From the NCBI GenBank assembly GCA_019635355.1, contig JAHBZQ010000001.1, positions 3,534,001-3,598,000 on the forward strand: a stretch of 64,000 nucleotides of DNA, written 5' to 3'. The notes below the pieces were generated by a model. That model saw nothing but the letters and a program-made list of their open reading frames with translations, made no database searches and was not told the DNA's origin. Both the position numbers and the translations under genes were made by a program. The DNA comes from Rhizobacter sp. (GTDB taxonomy: Bacteria; Pseudomonadota; Gammaproteobacteria; Burkholderiales; Burkholderiaceae_C). Each line of letters begins with the position of its first letter. Within the stretch, counting starts at the first letter, position 1. Shown piece after piece: positions 17,171 to 24,956 of the stretch.

Positions 17171-17474
17171 CGGGCACCCCTTCTCTTTCGTTGTTCGGTT
17201 CAATCAACTGGTTCATGGCCTCCAGGCTGTCGATGGCCTGGTAGACGACGGTGGCGCTCAGCACGCCGGGCAGGCGCTGGATGCGGCCGATCTGGCCGAG
17301 CATCTCGTCGGCGGTATCGGTTTCGAGGGTGACGACGAGCTTGCCGCCTTCGGTCACGGCGTGCACCTGGGCGCCGGGCAGGGCCTCAAGGGCGGCGGCG
17401 ATGCCGGGGGCGCGTTTGGCGGTGGCATGCACCACCAGGCTCGTGATGTGGAGTTCGGGGTCGGCGACGACCAT
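17151..17474 (-). CDS. napD: NapD chaperone for NapA
   Basis: Small cytoplasmic protein of 107 residues with the ferredoxin-like NapD fold. It begins HITSLVVHATAKRAPGIAAA and contains the GGKLVVTLETD and LPGVLSATVVYQ strands. NapD binds the Tat signal of NapA and delays export until cofactors are inserted. The last 20 bases overlap the napA start, which suggests coupled translation. It begins 13 bases after napE. Confidence 0.9.
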   Translation of the reverse strand: MVVADPELHITSLVVHATAKRAPGIAAALEALPGAQVHAVTEGGKLVVTLETDTADEMLGQIGRIQRLPGVLSATVVYQAIDSLEAMNQLIEPNNEREGVPDGHRPS

Positions 17475-17487
17475 GATCGGCTCCCGT

Positions 17488-17649
17488 TCAACCGCCCGGC
17501 GGGCCGGCGAACATCTGGAAGACCCAGACCAGGAAGCCGTAGCCGGCCACGATGCCCACCGCCAGCACCGGGGCCATCACCACCGACAGAAAAATCAGGC
17601 TGCGCCGCTCCTGCGTTTTGACGGACGGCCCAGAAGTTGTCTCGCTCAT
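17488..17649 (-). CDS. napE: NapE family small membrane protein
   Basis: Protein of 53 residues: a short polar N terminus (MSETTSGPSVKTQERR) followed by one hydrophobic segment, LIFLSVVMAPVLAVGIVAGY, extending to GFLVWVFQMF, and the end AGPPGG. The position at the head of napDABC, the length and the single-helix topology match NapE, whose role in the Nap system is unclear. The ATG has AAGGAG eight bases upstream. Both ends were read directly: ATG at 17647-17649 and stop TGA at 17488-17490. Confidence 0.9.
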   Translation of the reverse strand: MSETTSGPSVKTQERRSLIFLSVVMAPVLAVGIVAGYGFLVWVFQMFAGPPGG

Positions 17650-17697
17650 GCAGCTTCTCCTTGGTGCGCACTGTCGCGTGGACTGTCAACCGCGGGC

Positions 17698-17711
17698 TTG
17701 AGCCCCGTCAA
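17698..17711. promoter_or_regulatory. FNR/Anr-like box upstream of napEDABC
   Basis: Read on the minus strand the site is TTGACGGGGCTCAA, eight of ten matches to the FNR consensus TTGAT-N4-ATCAA with correct spacing. It is centred about 55 bases before the napE start codon. Oxygen control of nap by an FNR-type protein is common, which supports the call. The transcription start is not known. Confidence 0.5.
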
Positions 17712-17755
17712 CAAAACGCTAGCTCGCACCAGGGGTGTGCACGAAGAGCTTGCGC

Positions 17756-18058
17756 TCAGCCCCGGAAAAGCGCATGAAGGGCGTCGATGCTTTCCGGCCC
17801 ATACGACACCGAGCCGACCGGCACGCGGTGGCCCACCGCCTCCAGCACCTGCGCCGTCCAGGTCGGGCCGAAGCCGCCGCAGAGCTCGATGAGCTGCACC
17901 CCGTCGGCCACCATCGCCTGGGCCACGGCCAGGGCCTGCGACGGGGACGACACGCCCACCGACAGCATCTCGAACGCTGGCGACCGCATCACCTGGCGGT
18001 GGCGGGTGGGGTCGAGCTGCGAGCCGGTGACGATGAAGCCGAACTTGCTGAGTGCCAT
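17756..18058 (-). CDS. DUF6506 family protein
   Basis: Protein of 100 residues without membrane segments. KFGFIVTG, then PAFEMLSVGV, MVADGVQLIELCGGFGP and VPVGSVSYG agree with my memory of the DUF6506 family, which has no assigned function. The start is the ATG of MALSKFGFIV, behind GAAGGAT; the longer frame crosses the divergent promoter. It is divergent from a LysR gene with 86 bases between, a layout in which the LysR protein often controls its neighbour. It has its own promoter, separate from the nap operon upstream. Confidence 0.7.
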   Translation of the reverse strand: MALSKFGFIVTGSQLDPTRHRQVMRSPAFEMLSVGVSSPSQALAVAQAMVADGVQLIELCGGFGPTWTAQVLEAVGHRVPVGSVSYGPESIDALHALFRG

Positions 18059-18144
18059 GTGAAATCCTTCCCAAGCTTGTGAAGGCACCATTCTTGGGAA
18101 CGCTGATACTCGCGTCCAAGACCGTTGGGGACTGAGTTCAGACC

Positions 18145-19017
18145 ATGGGCGTCTCATCCGTGTTGGACCTGCAGCAATTGCGCTACTTCGTTGCGGTGGC
18201 CGAAACGGAGAACGTCGGCCAGGCGGCCGAGCTGCTGCACATCTCGCAGTCGCCGCTGTCGCGCCAGCTGCAGCAGCTGGAATCGCGGCTTGGGCTCACG
18301 CTCTTCACCCGCGAGAAGAAGCGCTTGAAGCTGACCCCGGCCGGGCGCGAGTTCCTCGCCGAAGCGCGGGCCCTGCTCGCACATGCCCAGCGGGTGCAGC
18401 AACGGGCGGCCGACGTGGGCCGCGGCAAGGTGGGCACGCTGGTGGTGGGCTACGTGGCCGGCGCGGTGCATGCCGGCGTCATCGGCAAGGCCTTGCAGGC
18501 GCTGCAGCAGCAGGTGCCGGGGGCGCGCATCCAGTTGCGCAGCCTGGCCTCGGCCGACCAGTTTGCGGCGCTGCAGCGTGGCGAGCTGGACCTCGGCTAC
18601 ACCTATGCGGCACCGCCGCACGAGTCGGGCCTGGCGAGCTGCCTGCTGCTGGAAGAGCCCTTCCGGCTCGCGGTGCCGGCCGGCCATGCGCTGGCGACGG
18701 CCGAGGCGCTCGACCTCGACGGCGAGCCGCTGGTCGCCCCGCTGTCCTGGCCGGCGCGCGAGGAGTTGCTGGCCGCCTGCGCGACGCTCGGCTGGACGCC
18801 CGACGTGCGCTACGAAGCCGCCGACCCCGCCGCCGCGCTGGGCCTGGTGGCCGCCGGGCTCGGGCACGCCTTCGTGCAGAAGAGCCTGGCGCCGCCCGCG
18901 GGCGCGCCGGTGGTGCTGCGCGAGCTGCCGCAGGCCTTTGCCTTGCGCTTGCAGATCCACTGCGTGCACCAGGGTTCTCCCTCACCCTTGGCGCATCGCT
19001 TGATGATGGTGTCGTAA
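18145..19017 (+). CDS. LysR family transcriptional regulator
   Basis: Regulator of 290 residues with the LysR winged helix at about 8-66 (LQQLRYFVAVAETENVGQAA, then LSRQLQQLESRLGLTLF) and an effector domain (about 90-285). It is divergent from the DUF6506 gene and followed 45 bases later by a nitronate monooxygenase family gene; either may be its target. An inverted repeat CTTGG/CCAAG (18093-18097 with 18116-18120) lies in the intergenic region and could be part of its binding site. The effector is unknown. Confidence 0.9.
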   Translation: MGVSSVLDLQQLRYFVAVAETENVGQAAELLHISQSPLSRQLQQLESRLGLTLFTREKKRLKLTPAGREFLAEARALLAHAQRVQQRAADVGRGKVGTLVVGYVAGAVHAGVIGKALQALQQQVPGARIQLRSLASADQFAALQRGELDLGYTYAAPPHESGLASCLLLEEPFRLAVPAGHALATAEALDLDGEPLVAPLSWPAREELLAACATLGWTPDVRYEAADPAAALGLVAAGLGHAFVQKSLAPPAGAPVVLRELPQAFALRLQIHCVHQGSPSPLAHRLMMVS

Positions 19018-19062
19018 CGCTTGCGACACCCTCGGCGCTGGCACCTCGCCAGAATCGCCGGC

Positions 19063-20001
19063 ATGACAAACCGAGTCCTCGCGCACACCGGCGCCACCGT
19101 CCCGATCCTGCAGGCCCCGATGGGCTGGATCGCCCGCACCCCGCTTGCCTCGGCCGTGTCCCGCGCGGGCGGGCTCGGCATCATCGAGACGTCTTCCGGC
19201 GAGACCGAGAACTGCCAGGCCGAGATCGCGAAGATGCGTGCCACCGGCCTGCCCTTCGGCGTGAACCTGCCGATCCGCTTCCTGAAAGACGACGCGATGC
19301 TCAAGTTCGTCTGCACGAGCGGCGTCAAGTTCGTGACGACCTCGGCCGGCAGCCCGGCCAAGTTCATCGCGCCGCTGAAGGACGCGGGCATCGTGGTCTA
19401 CCACGCGGTGCCCACGGTCGACGCGGCCATGAAGTGCGTCGACGCCGGCATCGACGGCCTGGTGGTCGAAGGCGCCGAAGGTGGCGGCTTCAAGAACCCG
19501 GAGGAGGTGTCGACCCTCGTGCTGCTGCAGGCCATCCGCGCGCGCACCGAGGTGCCGCTGATCGCGGCCGGCGGCATCTGCGACGGGCGTGGCATGGCGG
19601 CGGCGTTTGCGCTCGGCGCCGAGGCGGTGCAGATGGGCACGCGCTTCGTGAGCTGCGCCGAGAGCCCGGTGCATGCGAACTACAAGCAGGCCATCGTCGA
19701 CGCAAAAGACACCGGCACGCTGGTGCTCAACAAGAAGTCGACGCCGTGCATCCGCGCGCTGAAGTCGCAGCGCACGCTCGCGATCTATGAAGAGGGTGTG
19801 ATGGCGCCCGATGCGCTCAAGGGCATCCGCAGCGTCTACTTCGACGGCGACATGGAGGCCGCACCGGCCCTGGCCGGCCAGAGCGCCGCGCTGATCGACC
19901 GCGTGAAGACCGCCAAGGAAATCATCGACGAGACGGTCGCGCAGTTCTTCGAGATCACGTCGCGGCTGGGCGGATTGGCGCAGCGTCGTTCGTTCGGCTG
20001 A
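19063..20001 (+). CDS. Nitronate monooxygenase family protein
   Basis: FMN-dependent TIM-barrel enzyme of 312 residues. Family marks are PILQAPMGWIA near the start, GINLP-type GVNLP, the EGAEGGG flavin segment and AAGGICDGRG. The family (2-nitropropane dioxygenase-like) oxidises alkyl nitronates; many members have other or unknown substrates. The ATG used is MTNRVLAHTG, 14 codons into the open frame. The last 47 bases overlap the convergent YihY gene, unusual but consistent with both stops. Confidence 0.85.
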   Translation: MTNRVLAHTGATVPILQAPMGWIARTPLASAVSRAGGLGIIETSSGETENCQAEIAKMRATGLPFGVNLPIRFLKDDAMLKFVCTSGVKFVTTSAGSPAKFIAPLKDAGIVVYHAVPTVDAAMKCVDAGIDGLVVEGAEGGGFKNPEEVSTLVLLQAIRARTEVPLIAAGGICDGRGMAAAFALGAEAVQMGTRFVSCAESPVHANYKQAIVDAKDTGTLVLNKKSTPCIRALKSQRTLAIYEEGVMAPDALKGIRSVYFDGDMEAAPALAGQSAALIDRVKTAKEIIDETVAQFFEITSRLGGLAQRRSFG

Positions 20002-20872
20002 TCTCCGACTCGAGCGTCGGCTCGCCGCGGCGCGAGCCGTGGCTGTGCGCATAGACCCAGGTGAACTCGGCCCCCAGCAGGAAGATCTGCGCCGAGTAAT
20101 ACACCCACACCAGCACCACCGCCAGTGAGCCGGCCGCGCCGAAGCCCGAGGTGATGCCGCTCTTGCCGATGTAGAGGCCGATCAGCAGCTTGCCGATGGA
20201 AAAGAGCAGCGAGGTGACGGCGGCGCCGATCCACACGTCGCGCCACTCGACTTTCACGCGCGGCATGATCTTGTAGATCATCGCGAAGATGAGCGTGACG
20301 AGACCGAAGCTCACCAGCAGGTTGACGGCCTGCAGCGTCACCTCCCAGGCGCCGAAGAGTGGCGCCCACCAGTGGCCCAGTGCCGACAGCGCCGCGCTCA
20401 CCACCAGCGAGACCATGAGCACGAAGCCGATGCCCAGGATCATCCCGAACGACAGCACGCGGGCGCGCAGCAGTGACCAGAGGCCGCTGCTGCGCTGGCG
20501 CACCGGCGCGCGCCAGATGCGGTCGAGCGCGTCCTGCAGTTCGGCGAACACGGTGGTGGCACCGATCAGCAGCACCACCACGCCGACGAACGTGGCGAAC
20601 ACACCTTCCTTCGGCTTGGCCACGCTCTCCAGCAGCCCCTGGATCGCGACCGCGCCTTCTTCGCCCAGCATGCCGCGCAGCTGCGCAAAGATCTCGCCGC
20701 GCGCCGCTTCGGCGCCGAACACCAGGCCCGCCACCGACACGACGATCAAGAGCAGCGGTGCTGCCGAGAAGGTGGTGTAGTAGGCGAGGGCTGCGCCCAT
20801 GCTGGGCGCGTAGTCGTTCTGCCAGGAGACGGCGGCCTTCTTGGCCAGCTGCCACATCGCGGTGAGCTTCAT
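19955..20872 (-). CDS. YihY/BrkB family inner membrane protein
   Basis: Membrane protein of 305 residues with about six hydrophobic segments and the family motifs MGAALAYYTTFSAAPLLLIV and, near the C terminus, VWVYYSAQIFLLGAEFTWVY. Formerly named ribonuclease BN; the family's real function is not settled and may be transport or envelope related. It is probably cotranscribed with the CBS-domain gene 29 bases upstream. The C-terminal charged tail overlaps the convergent monooxygenase gene. Confidence 0.9.
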   Translation of the reverse strand: MKLTAMWQLAKKAAVSWQNDYAPSMGAALAYYTTFSAAPLLLIVVSVAGLVFGAEAARGEIFAQLRGMLGEEGAVAIQGLLESVAKPKEGVFATFVGVVVLLIGATTVFAELQDALDRIWRAPVRQRSSGLWSLLRARVLSFGMILGIGFVLMVSLVVSAALSALGHWWAPLFGAWEVTLQAVNLLVSFGLVTLIFAMIYKIMPRVKVEWRDVWIGAAVTSLLFSIGKLLIGLYIGKSGITSGFGAAGSLAVVLVWVYYSAQIFLLGAEFTWVYAHSHGSRRGEPTLESEISRTNDAAPIRPAAT

Positions 20873-20901
20873 GTCAGACGCGCTCCGCGATGTCCTTCAT
20901 G

Positions 20902-21342
20902 TCACGCGAGCTGGATGGCCTGGTCGCTCGGCTGCGAGATGTCGCGCAGCGTGTGGTCGAGGTCTTCGCTCTCCTGCCGCGTGGCCAGGTCGCCCAGCGA
21001 CACGATGCCCACGATCTCGCCTTCGCGGTTGAGCACCGGCAGCCGGCGCACCTGGGCCTCGCCCATCAGATGCGCCACGTCGTCGATCTCGTCGTGCTCG
21101 GTGCAGGAGAGGGTCTGCTCGCTCATCACGTCAACCACCAGCGTCTCGTCGGGCCGCTTGTTGTAGGCGGTGGCGCGCACGGTGATGTCGCGGTCGGTCA
21201 CGATGCCGACGAGCCCCTGGCCGTCGTAGACGGGCAGGGCGCCCACGTCGAGCCGGCTCATCAGCTCGGCGGCGCGCTGCAGGGTTTCGTCGGGGCGCAC
21301 CACCACGACGTTGCGGGTGATGACGGAAGCGATCTTGGGCAT
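20902..21342 (-). CDS. CBS-domain pair protein
   Basis: Soluble protein of 146 residues made of two CBS motifs (about 10-65 and 75-130), with the turns ALPVYDGQGLVGIVTDRDI and RLPVLNREGEIVGIVSLGDL. Such Bateman modules bind adenine nucleotides and act as energy or stress sensors; no effector domain is attached. The start MPKIASVITRN is behind AGGAGA; the open frame runs 39 codons further but without family-like sequence. It precedes the YihY gene in the same direction. Confidence 0.88.
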   Translation of the reverse strand: MPKIASVITRNVVVVRPDETLQRAAELMSRLDVGALPVYDGQGLVGIVTDRDITVRATAYNKRPDETLVVDVMSEQTLSCTEHDEIDDVAHLMGEAQVRRLPVLNREGEIVGIVSLGDLATRQESEDLDHTLRDISQPSDQAIQLA

Positions 21343-21481
21343 GGGGTTCTCCTCGTGGAATGTCGGCTCAGTATGGAAAGCGCTTCGCGGCCGGTCAGTC
21401 GGCGCGGGCCGCCGGGTGGTGTGGGAGCCTTCTGACAGCTCTGCGAAGATGCGCGCCACCAGAGATCAGGAGGAGGCACAC

Positions 21482-22471
21482 ATGAACCTTCGATGGGCGC
21501 TGCAGGCCCTGGCCGACACCCACGGGCTCGACGATTCCCAGCGGCGCCGCCTGCTGGCCCTCGGTGGTGTGGGGCAGCAGCCTGCGCAACTGGCACCCTG
21601 GCTGCCGCGCGGCCTTGCGGTGGTGACCGCGGCGCTGGTGGGCCTGGGGGTGGTGATGTGGATCGCCGCCAACTGGGACACCCTCGGCCGCATGGGCCGC
21701 TTCGCGCTGCTGATGGCACTCGTCGGCGCGACGGGCCTGGGTGCGGCGCTGCGGCCCGGGGCGCGGCCGGCGCTCGGGCTGCTGGCCTTCCTCGGCGTCG
21801 GCGCCTTGTTCGCCTACTTCGGCCAGACCTACCAGACCGGCGCCGACCCGTGGCAGCTCTTCGCGCTGTGGGCCGCGCTCGGCGTGCCGCTGTGCCTGGG
21901 CGCGCGCAGCGACGTGCTGTGGGCGCCGTGGTCGCTGGTGGCGATGGTGGGCATCTCGCTCTGGACCCATGCGCACCTCGGGCACCGCTGGCGCGTGGAG
22001 CCCGGGGACCTGACGGTGCACGGCCTGGCCTGGATCGCCGCGCTCTGCGTGGTGGCGGCCTTGAGCGCGCCGATGCGGCGGGTGACGGGCGCGGGGCTCT
22101 GGGGCTTGCGCACGGCAGCGACGCTCGCGGTGGCAATGGTCACGGCCACCGCGCTCGGCGGCCTCTTCCACCAGGAGGTGCCGGCGCACTACGGGCTCGG
22201 CCTGCTCGTGCTCGGCGTGGGCGCGGCCCTCAGCGCGCAGCGGCACAGCTTCGACGTCTTCGTGCTCAGCGCGGTCGCGCTCGGTCTCAACACCCTGCTG
22301 GTGAGCGGGCTGGCCAGGCTGCTCTTCCGCGACCTGGACGGCGACGAGATCGGCTCGCTCTTCGTGCTGGGCATGGCGGCAGCGGGCCTGCTGGCGGGCA
22401 CGGTGAGCGGCATCCTCAAGCTCTCGCGTCGCCTGGCGCACGGCCCCGCGCAGGAGGCCGGCCATGCATGA
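21482..22471 (+). CDS. DUF2157 domain membrane protein
   Basis: Inner membrane protein of 329 residues. The first 40 residues are a soluble helical segment typical of DUF2157, followed by about eight to ten hydrophobic helices beginning LPRGLAVVTAALVGLGVVMW. The family has no assigned function. The ATG follows AGGAGG (21471-21476) with five bases of spacing. It overlaps the next gene by eight bases; DUF2157 and DUF4401/GDYXXLXY genes are often adjacent and probably act together. Confidence 0.85.
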   Translation: MNLRWALQALADTHGLDDSQRRRLLALGGVGQQPAQLAPWLPRGLAVVTAALVGLGVVMWIAANWDTLGRMGRFALLMALVGATGLGAALRPGARPALGLLAFLGVGALFAYFGQTYQTGADPWQLFALWAALGVPLCLGARSDVLWAPWSLVAMVGISLWTHAHLGHRWRVEPGDLTVHGLAWIAALCVVAALSAPMRRVTGAGLWGLRTAATLAVAMVTATALGGLFHQEVPAHYGLGLLVLGVGAALSAQRHSFDVFVLSAVALGLNTLLVSGLARLLFRDLDGDEIGSLFVLGMAAAGLLAGTVSGILKLSRRLAHGPAQEAGHA

Positions 22472-24089
22472 CGGCCTCGACGAGGTGATGGCGTGTGCCC
22501 GCGCCGAGCAGCTGCTGCCCGAGGGCGCCCTGCGGCCCGGCGGCGAGCAGCGGCCCTGGCCGGTGGTGCTGCTGACGGCGCTCGGGGCGTGGCTCGCGGC
22601 CGTGCCGCTGCTGGGCGTGGTGGGCCTGCTGCTCGAGCCCTTGATCAACAACCCGGTCGGGCCGTATGTCGTGGGCATCCTGCTGCTCGCCGGCTCGGCG
22701 GTGGTGCTGCGCTCGACGCAGGTGCCGCTCTTCGTGGAACAGCTGGCGGTGCCCGGCCTGTTGGTGGGCGGTGGGGCGCTGGGCTTCGGCCTCTTCGAGC
22801 ACTTGCCGCATGCGGCGGCCTCGCTGCTGCTCGCGGCGGTGGCGGTGGGGCTTGCGCTGTCGCTGCGCCAGGCGTGGCTGCAGTCGCTGCTGGGCGTGGC
22901 GGCGGCGTCGCTGGTCGGGCTCTCGCTGATGGAGCCGCGCGGCTGGTTCCGCGCGCACACGGTCGAGCTGATGTGGACGGTGTGCCACCTGCTGCTCGCC
23001 GTCGCGTGGACCGCGCGGTGGTGGCCGGGGGTGTGGCGCGGTCGGGGCGCGGCGCTCGAAGCGCTGCTGTCGGGCTGGTGGCTCACGGTGCTGGTGGGCC
23101 TGGCCGCGCTGGCGGGCATGAGCTTCCTGGTGGGCGGTGTGATGGGTGGTGGCCTGGCGGGCGAGGTGGCGCGCGAGGTGGGCGGGGCACCGGGCCGGGC
23201 GCTCGGTGTGATGCAGGGCTTGCGGGTGGCGAGCGTGGTGCTGGCCCTGGCGGCGGTGGCGCAGCTCTGGGCCGCCTGGCCGGGCGTGCGTCATCCGGCG
23301 CTGGTCGGCGTCGCGGTGGGTGCGGCAGGCCTGTCGTTCTTCATGCCCACGCTGGGCGGTGCGCTCTTTGCGCTGGCCGCGCTGCTGGCCGAGCGGCGCT
23401 GGCGTCTGGCGGCCGTGGCCGGTGTGGCGGTGGCATGGATCGTCGGCGCCTTCTACTACGCGCTGGCCTGGGCGCTCGCCACCAAGGCGCTGGTGCTGCT
23501 GGGTGTGGGCGTGGCGATCGGCGCGATGGCGTGGTGGCTGCGCGCACCGCGCGAGCCGAAGGCGGTGGCCGCACCGCCGCCGCCGCTCGGCCGGCACGCG
23601 TGGTACGTGGGGGCGGCCACGGGCATCACCTTGCTGGTCGCGGGCAGCGCCATCTGGCAGAAGCAGGAGCTGATCGCGCGCGGCCAGCCGGTGTTCGTGG
23701 CGTTGGCGCCGGTCGACCCGCGCTCGCTGATGCAGGGCGACTACATGCGGCTCAACTTCTCGGTGCCCCGGGACCTGCTGGACGCACCGCCCTCGGCGAC
23801 CGCCGAGCGGCCCAAGGTGGTGGCTCGGCGCGACGCGCGCGGCGTGGCCTCGCTCACACGGGTGCTCAAGCAGGGCGAAGTGCTGGCGGCCGATGAATTT
23901 TTGTTCGAGTTGACGCCCAAGGGCGGCGGCTGGATCCTCGTGAGCGATGCGTGGTTCTTCCGCGAGGGCGAGGCCGAGCTGTGGGCTAAGGCCCGCTTCG
24001 GCGAGTTCCGCGTGATGCCCGATGGGCGTGCGCTGCTGGTGGGCATGGCCGACGAGACGCTGCGCCCGATCAAGTCTGTGAAGGAGTGA
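22464..24089 (+). CDS. DUF4401 and GDYXXLXY domain fusion membrane protein
   Basis: Membrane protein of 541 residues. The N-terminal about 350 residues form about ten hydrophobic helices of the DUF4401 type. After a linker a further helix leads to the GDYXXLXY domain (about 370-541), whose defining motif appears as QGDYMRLNF at about residue 425. These domains are separate proteins in many bacteria, so their fusion here supports a joint role, which is unknown. It overlaps the DUF2157 gene by eight bases and carries AAGGAG at its end that serves the next gene. Confidence 0.85.
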   Translation: MHDGLDEVMACARAEQLLPEGALRPGGEQRPWPVVLLTALGAWLAAVPLLGVVGLLLEPLINNPVGPYVVGILLLAGSAVVLRSTQVPLFVEQLAVPGLLVGGGALGFGLFEHLPHAAASLLLAAVAVGLALSLRQAWLQSLLGVAAASLVGLSLMEPRGWFRAHTVELMWTVCHLLLAVAWTARWWPGVWRGRGAALEALLSGWWLTVLVGLAALAGMSFLVGGVMGGGLAGEVAREVGGAPGRALGVMQGLRVASVVLALAAVAQLWAAWPGVRHPALVGVAVGAAGLSFFMPTLGGALFALAALLAERRWRLAAVAGVAVAWIVGAFYYALAWALATKALVLLGVGVAIGAMAWWLRAPREPKAVAAPPPPLGRHAWYVGAATGITLLVAGSAIWQKQELIARGQPVFVALAPVDPRSLMQGDYMRLNFSVPRDLLDAPPSATAERPKVVARRDARGVASLTRVLKQGEVLAADEFLFELTPKGGGWILVSDAWFFREGEAELWAKARFGEFRVMPDGRALLVGMADETLRPIKSVKE

Positions 24090-24094
24090 GAAAG

Positions 24095-24862
24095 ATGTCT
24101 GCGACCGATGCTGTTGTCGAGGCGCTGTTGAAAGCCCGCCGTACTTTGCAGCCTGCGGATGCCACGCCGCTCGCGAAGTCGCTCGTCGCGCCCGACGATG
24201 CCTACCTCGTGCAGACGGTGGTGGCCAACGAGCTGGGCTGGTTCGACGCCGACGGCGTGGCGCTCAACTGGAAGTCGGGTGGCGCCTCGCGCAGCGCGGG
24301 GCTGGGCCACTCGCCGCTGCCACCCACCGGCGTGTGGCCCAGCCCAGCCGACGCGCGGCCGTGGCCCTTCCGGCTGCGCCTGATCGAAGCCGAGGTCGCG
24401 TTGCGACTCGGCCAGGCGGTCGATGCCGAGCTGGCGGCCACGCTCGACGAGACGAACGCGCCGGCGCTGGTCGACGCCATGTGCGTGAGCATCGAGATCG
24501 TCGACTCGCGCTGGTTGCAGTCGGTGCAGGCGCCGCCGCTCTTGCGCCTGGCCGACCTGCAGTCGCACGGTGCGCTGGTGCTCGGCGCGTGGGTGCCGTT
24601 CGACGCCGGCCGAGACTGGTCGCAGCAACGCTGCGAGGTGCACATCGGCAGCGTGGTGCGCGAATTCCGCGGCACCCACACGTTGGCCGACCCGGCCTAC
24701 GTGCTCACGGCCTGGCTGCAGCACGCCACCGCCGACGGCGCCACGCTGCCGGCCGGCACGGTGGTGACCACCGGCACCTGGTGCGGCGCGCTCGAGGCGC
24801 AGGCCGGCGATGCGGTGCGGGTGCTGTTCGACGGCATCGGCGAAGCGGCCGTCCAGCTCTGA
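24095..24862 (+). CDS. Fumarylacetoacetate hydrolase / 2-keto-4-pentenoate hydratase-like protein
   Basis: Protein of 255 residues. The central CVSIEIVDSRW and the later GALVLGAWVPF with TGTWCGALEAQAGD resemble the hydratase/decarboxylase branch of the FAH superfamily, which handles 2-keto acids from aromatic rings. The typical three-acid metal site is only partly recognisable (Glu and Asp of EIVDSR), so activity is uncertain. The ATG chosen has AAGGAG eight bases before it; the in-frame GTG nine bases earlier lies within that ribosome site. It closely follows the DUF4401 gene, with no clear functional link. Confidence 0.78.
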   Translation: MSATDAVVEALLKARRTLQPADATPLAKSLVAPDDAYLVQTVVANELGWFDADGVALNWKSGGASRSAGLGHSPLPPTGVWPSPADARPWPFRLRLIEAEVALRLGQAVDAELAATLDETNAPALVDAMCVSIEIVDSRWLQSVQAPPLLRLADLQSHGALVLGAWVPFDAGRDWSQQRCEVHIGSVVREFRGTHTLADPAYVLTAWLQHATADGATLPAGTVVTTGTWCGALEAQAGDAVRVLFDGIGEAAVQL

Positions 24863-24918
24863 CCCCCGGTTCGAGAACCCTGTCGCGAAAGCGGCATGTT
24901 GCTTCGCAACATCTTTAG

Positions 24919-24934
24919 TATGATGATCGTCATG
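24919..24934. promoter_or_regulatory. TetR-type dyad before the thiolase gene
   Basis: TATGATGATCGTCATG matches the perfect palindrome TATGACGATCGTCATA at 14 of 16 positions. It ends 22 bases before the thiolase start codon. A second 14-of-16 match lies before the TetR gene at 28762-28777, so both promoters are likely bound by that TetR protein. Confidence 0.55.
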
Positions 24935-24956
24935 TAATGCCAACCTGGAGCTGAAC

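Noticed and set aside
14474..17332. Open frame of 952 codons on the plus strand opposite napA
   Set aside because: It is a shadow of napA caused by high GC in the third codon position; napA on the minus strand has complete cofactor motifs and no independent motif is seen here.
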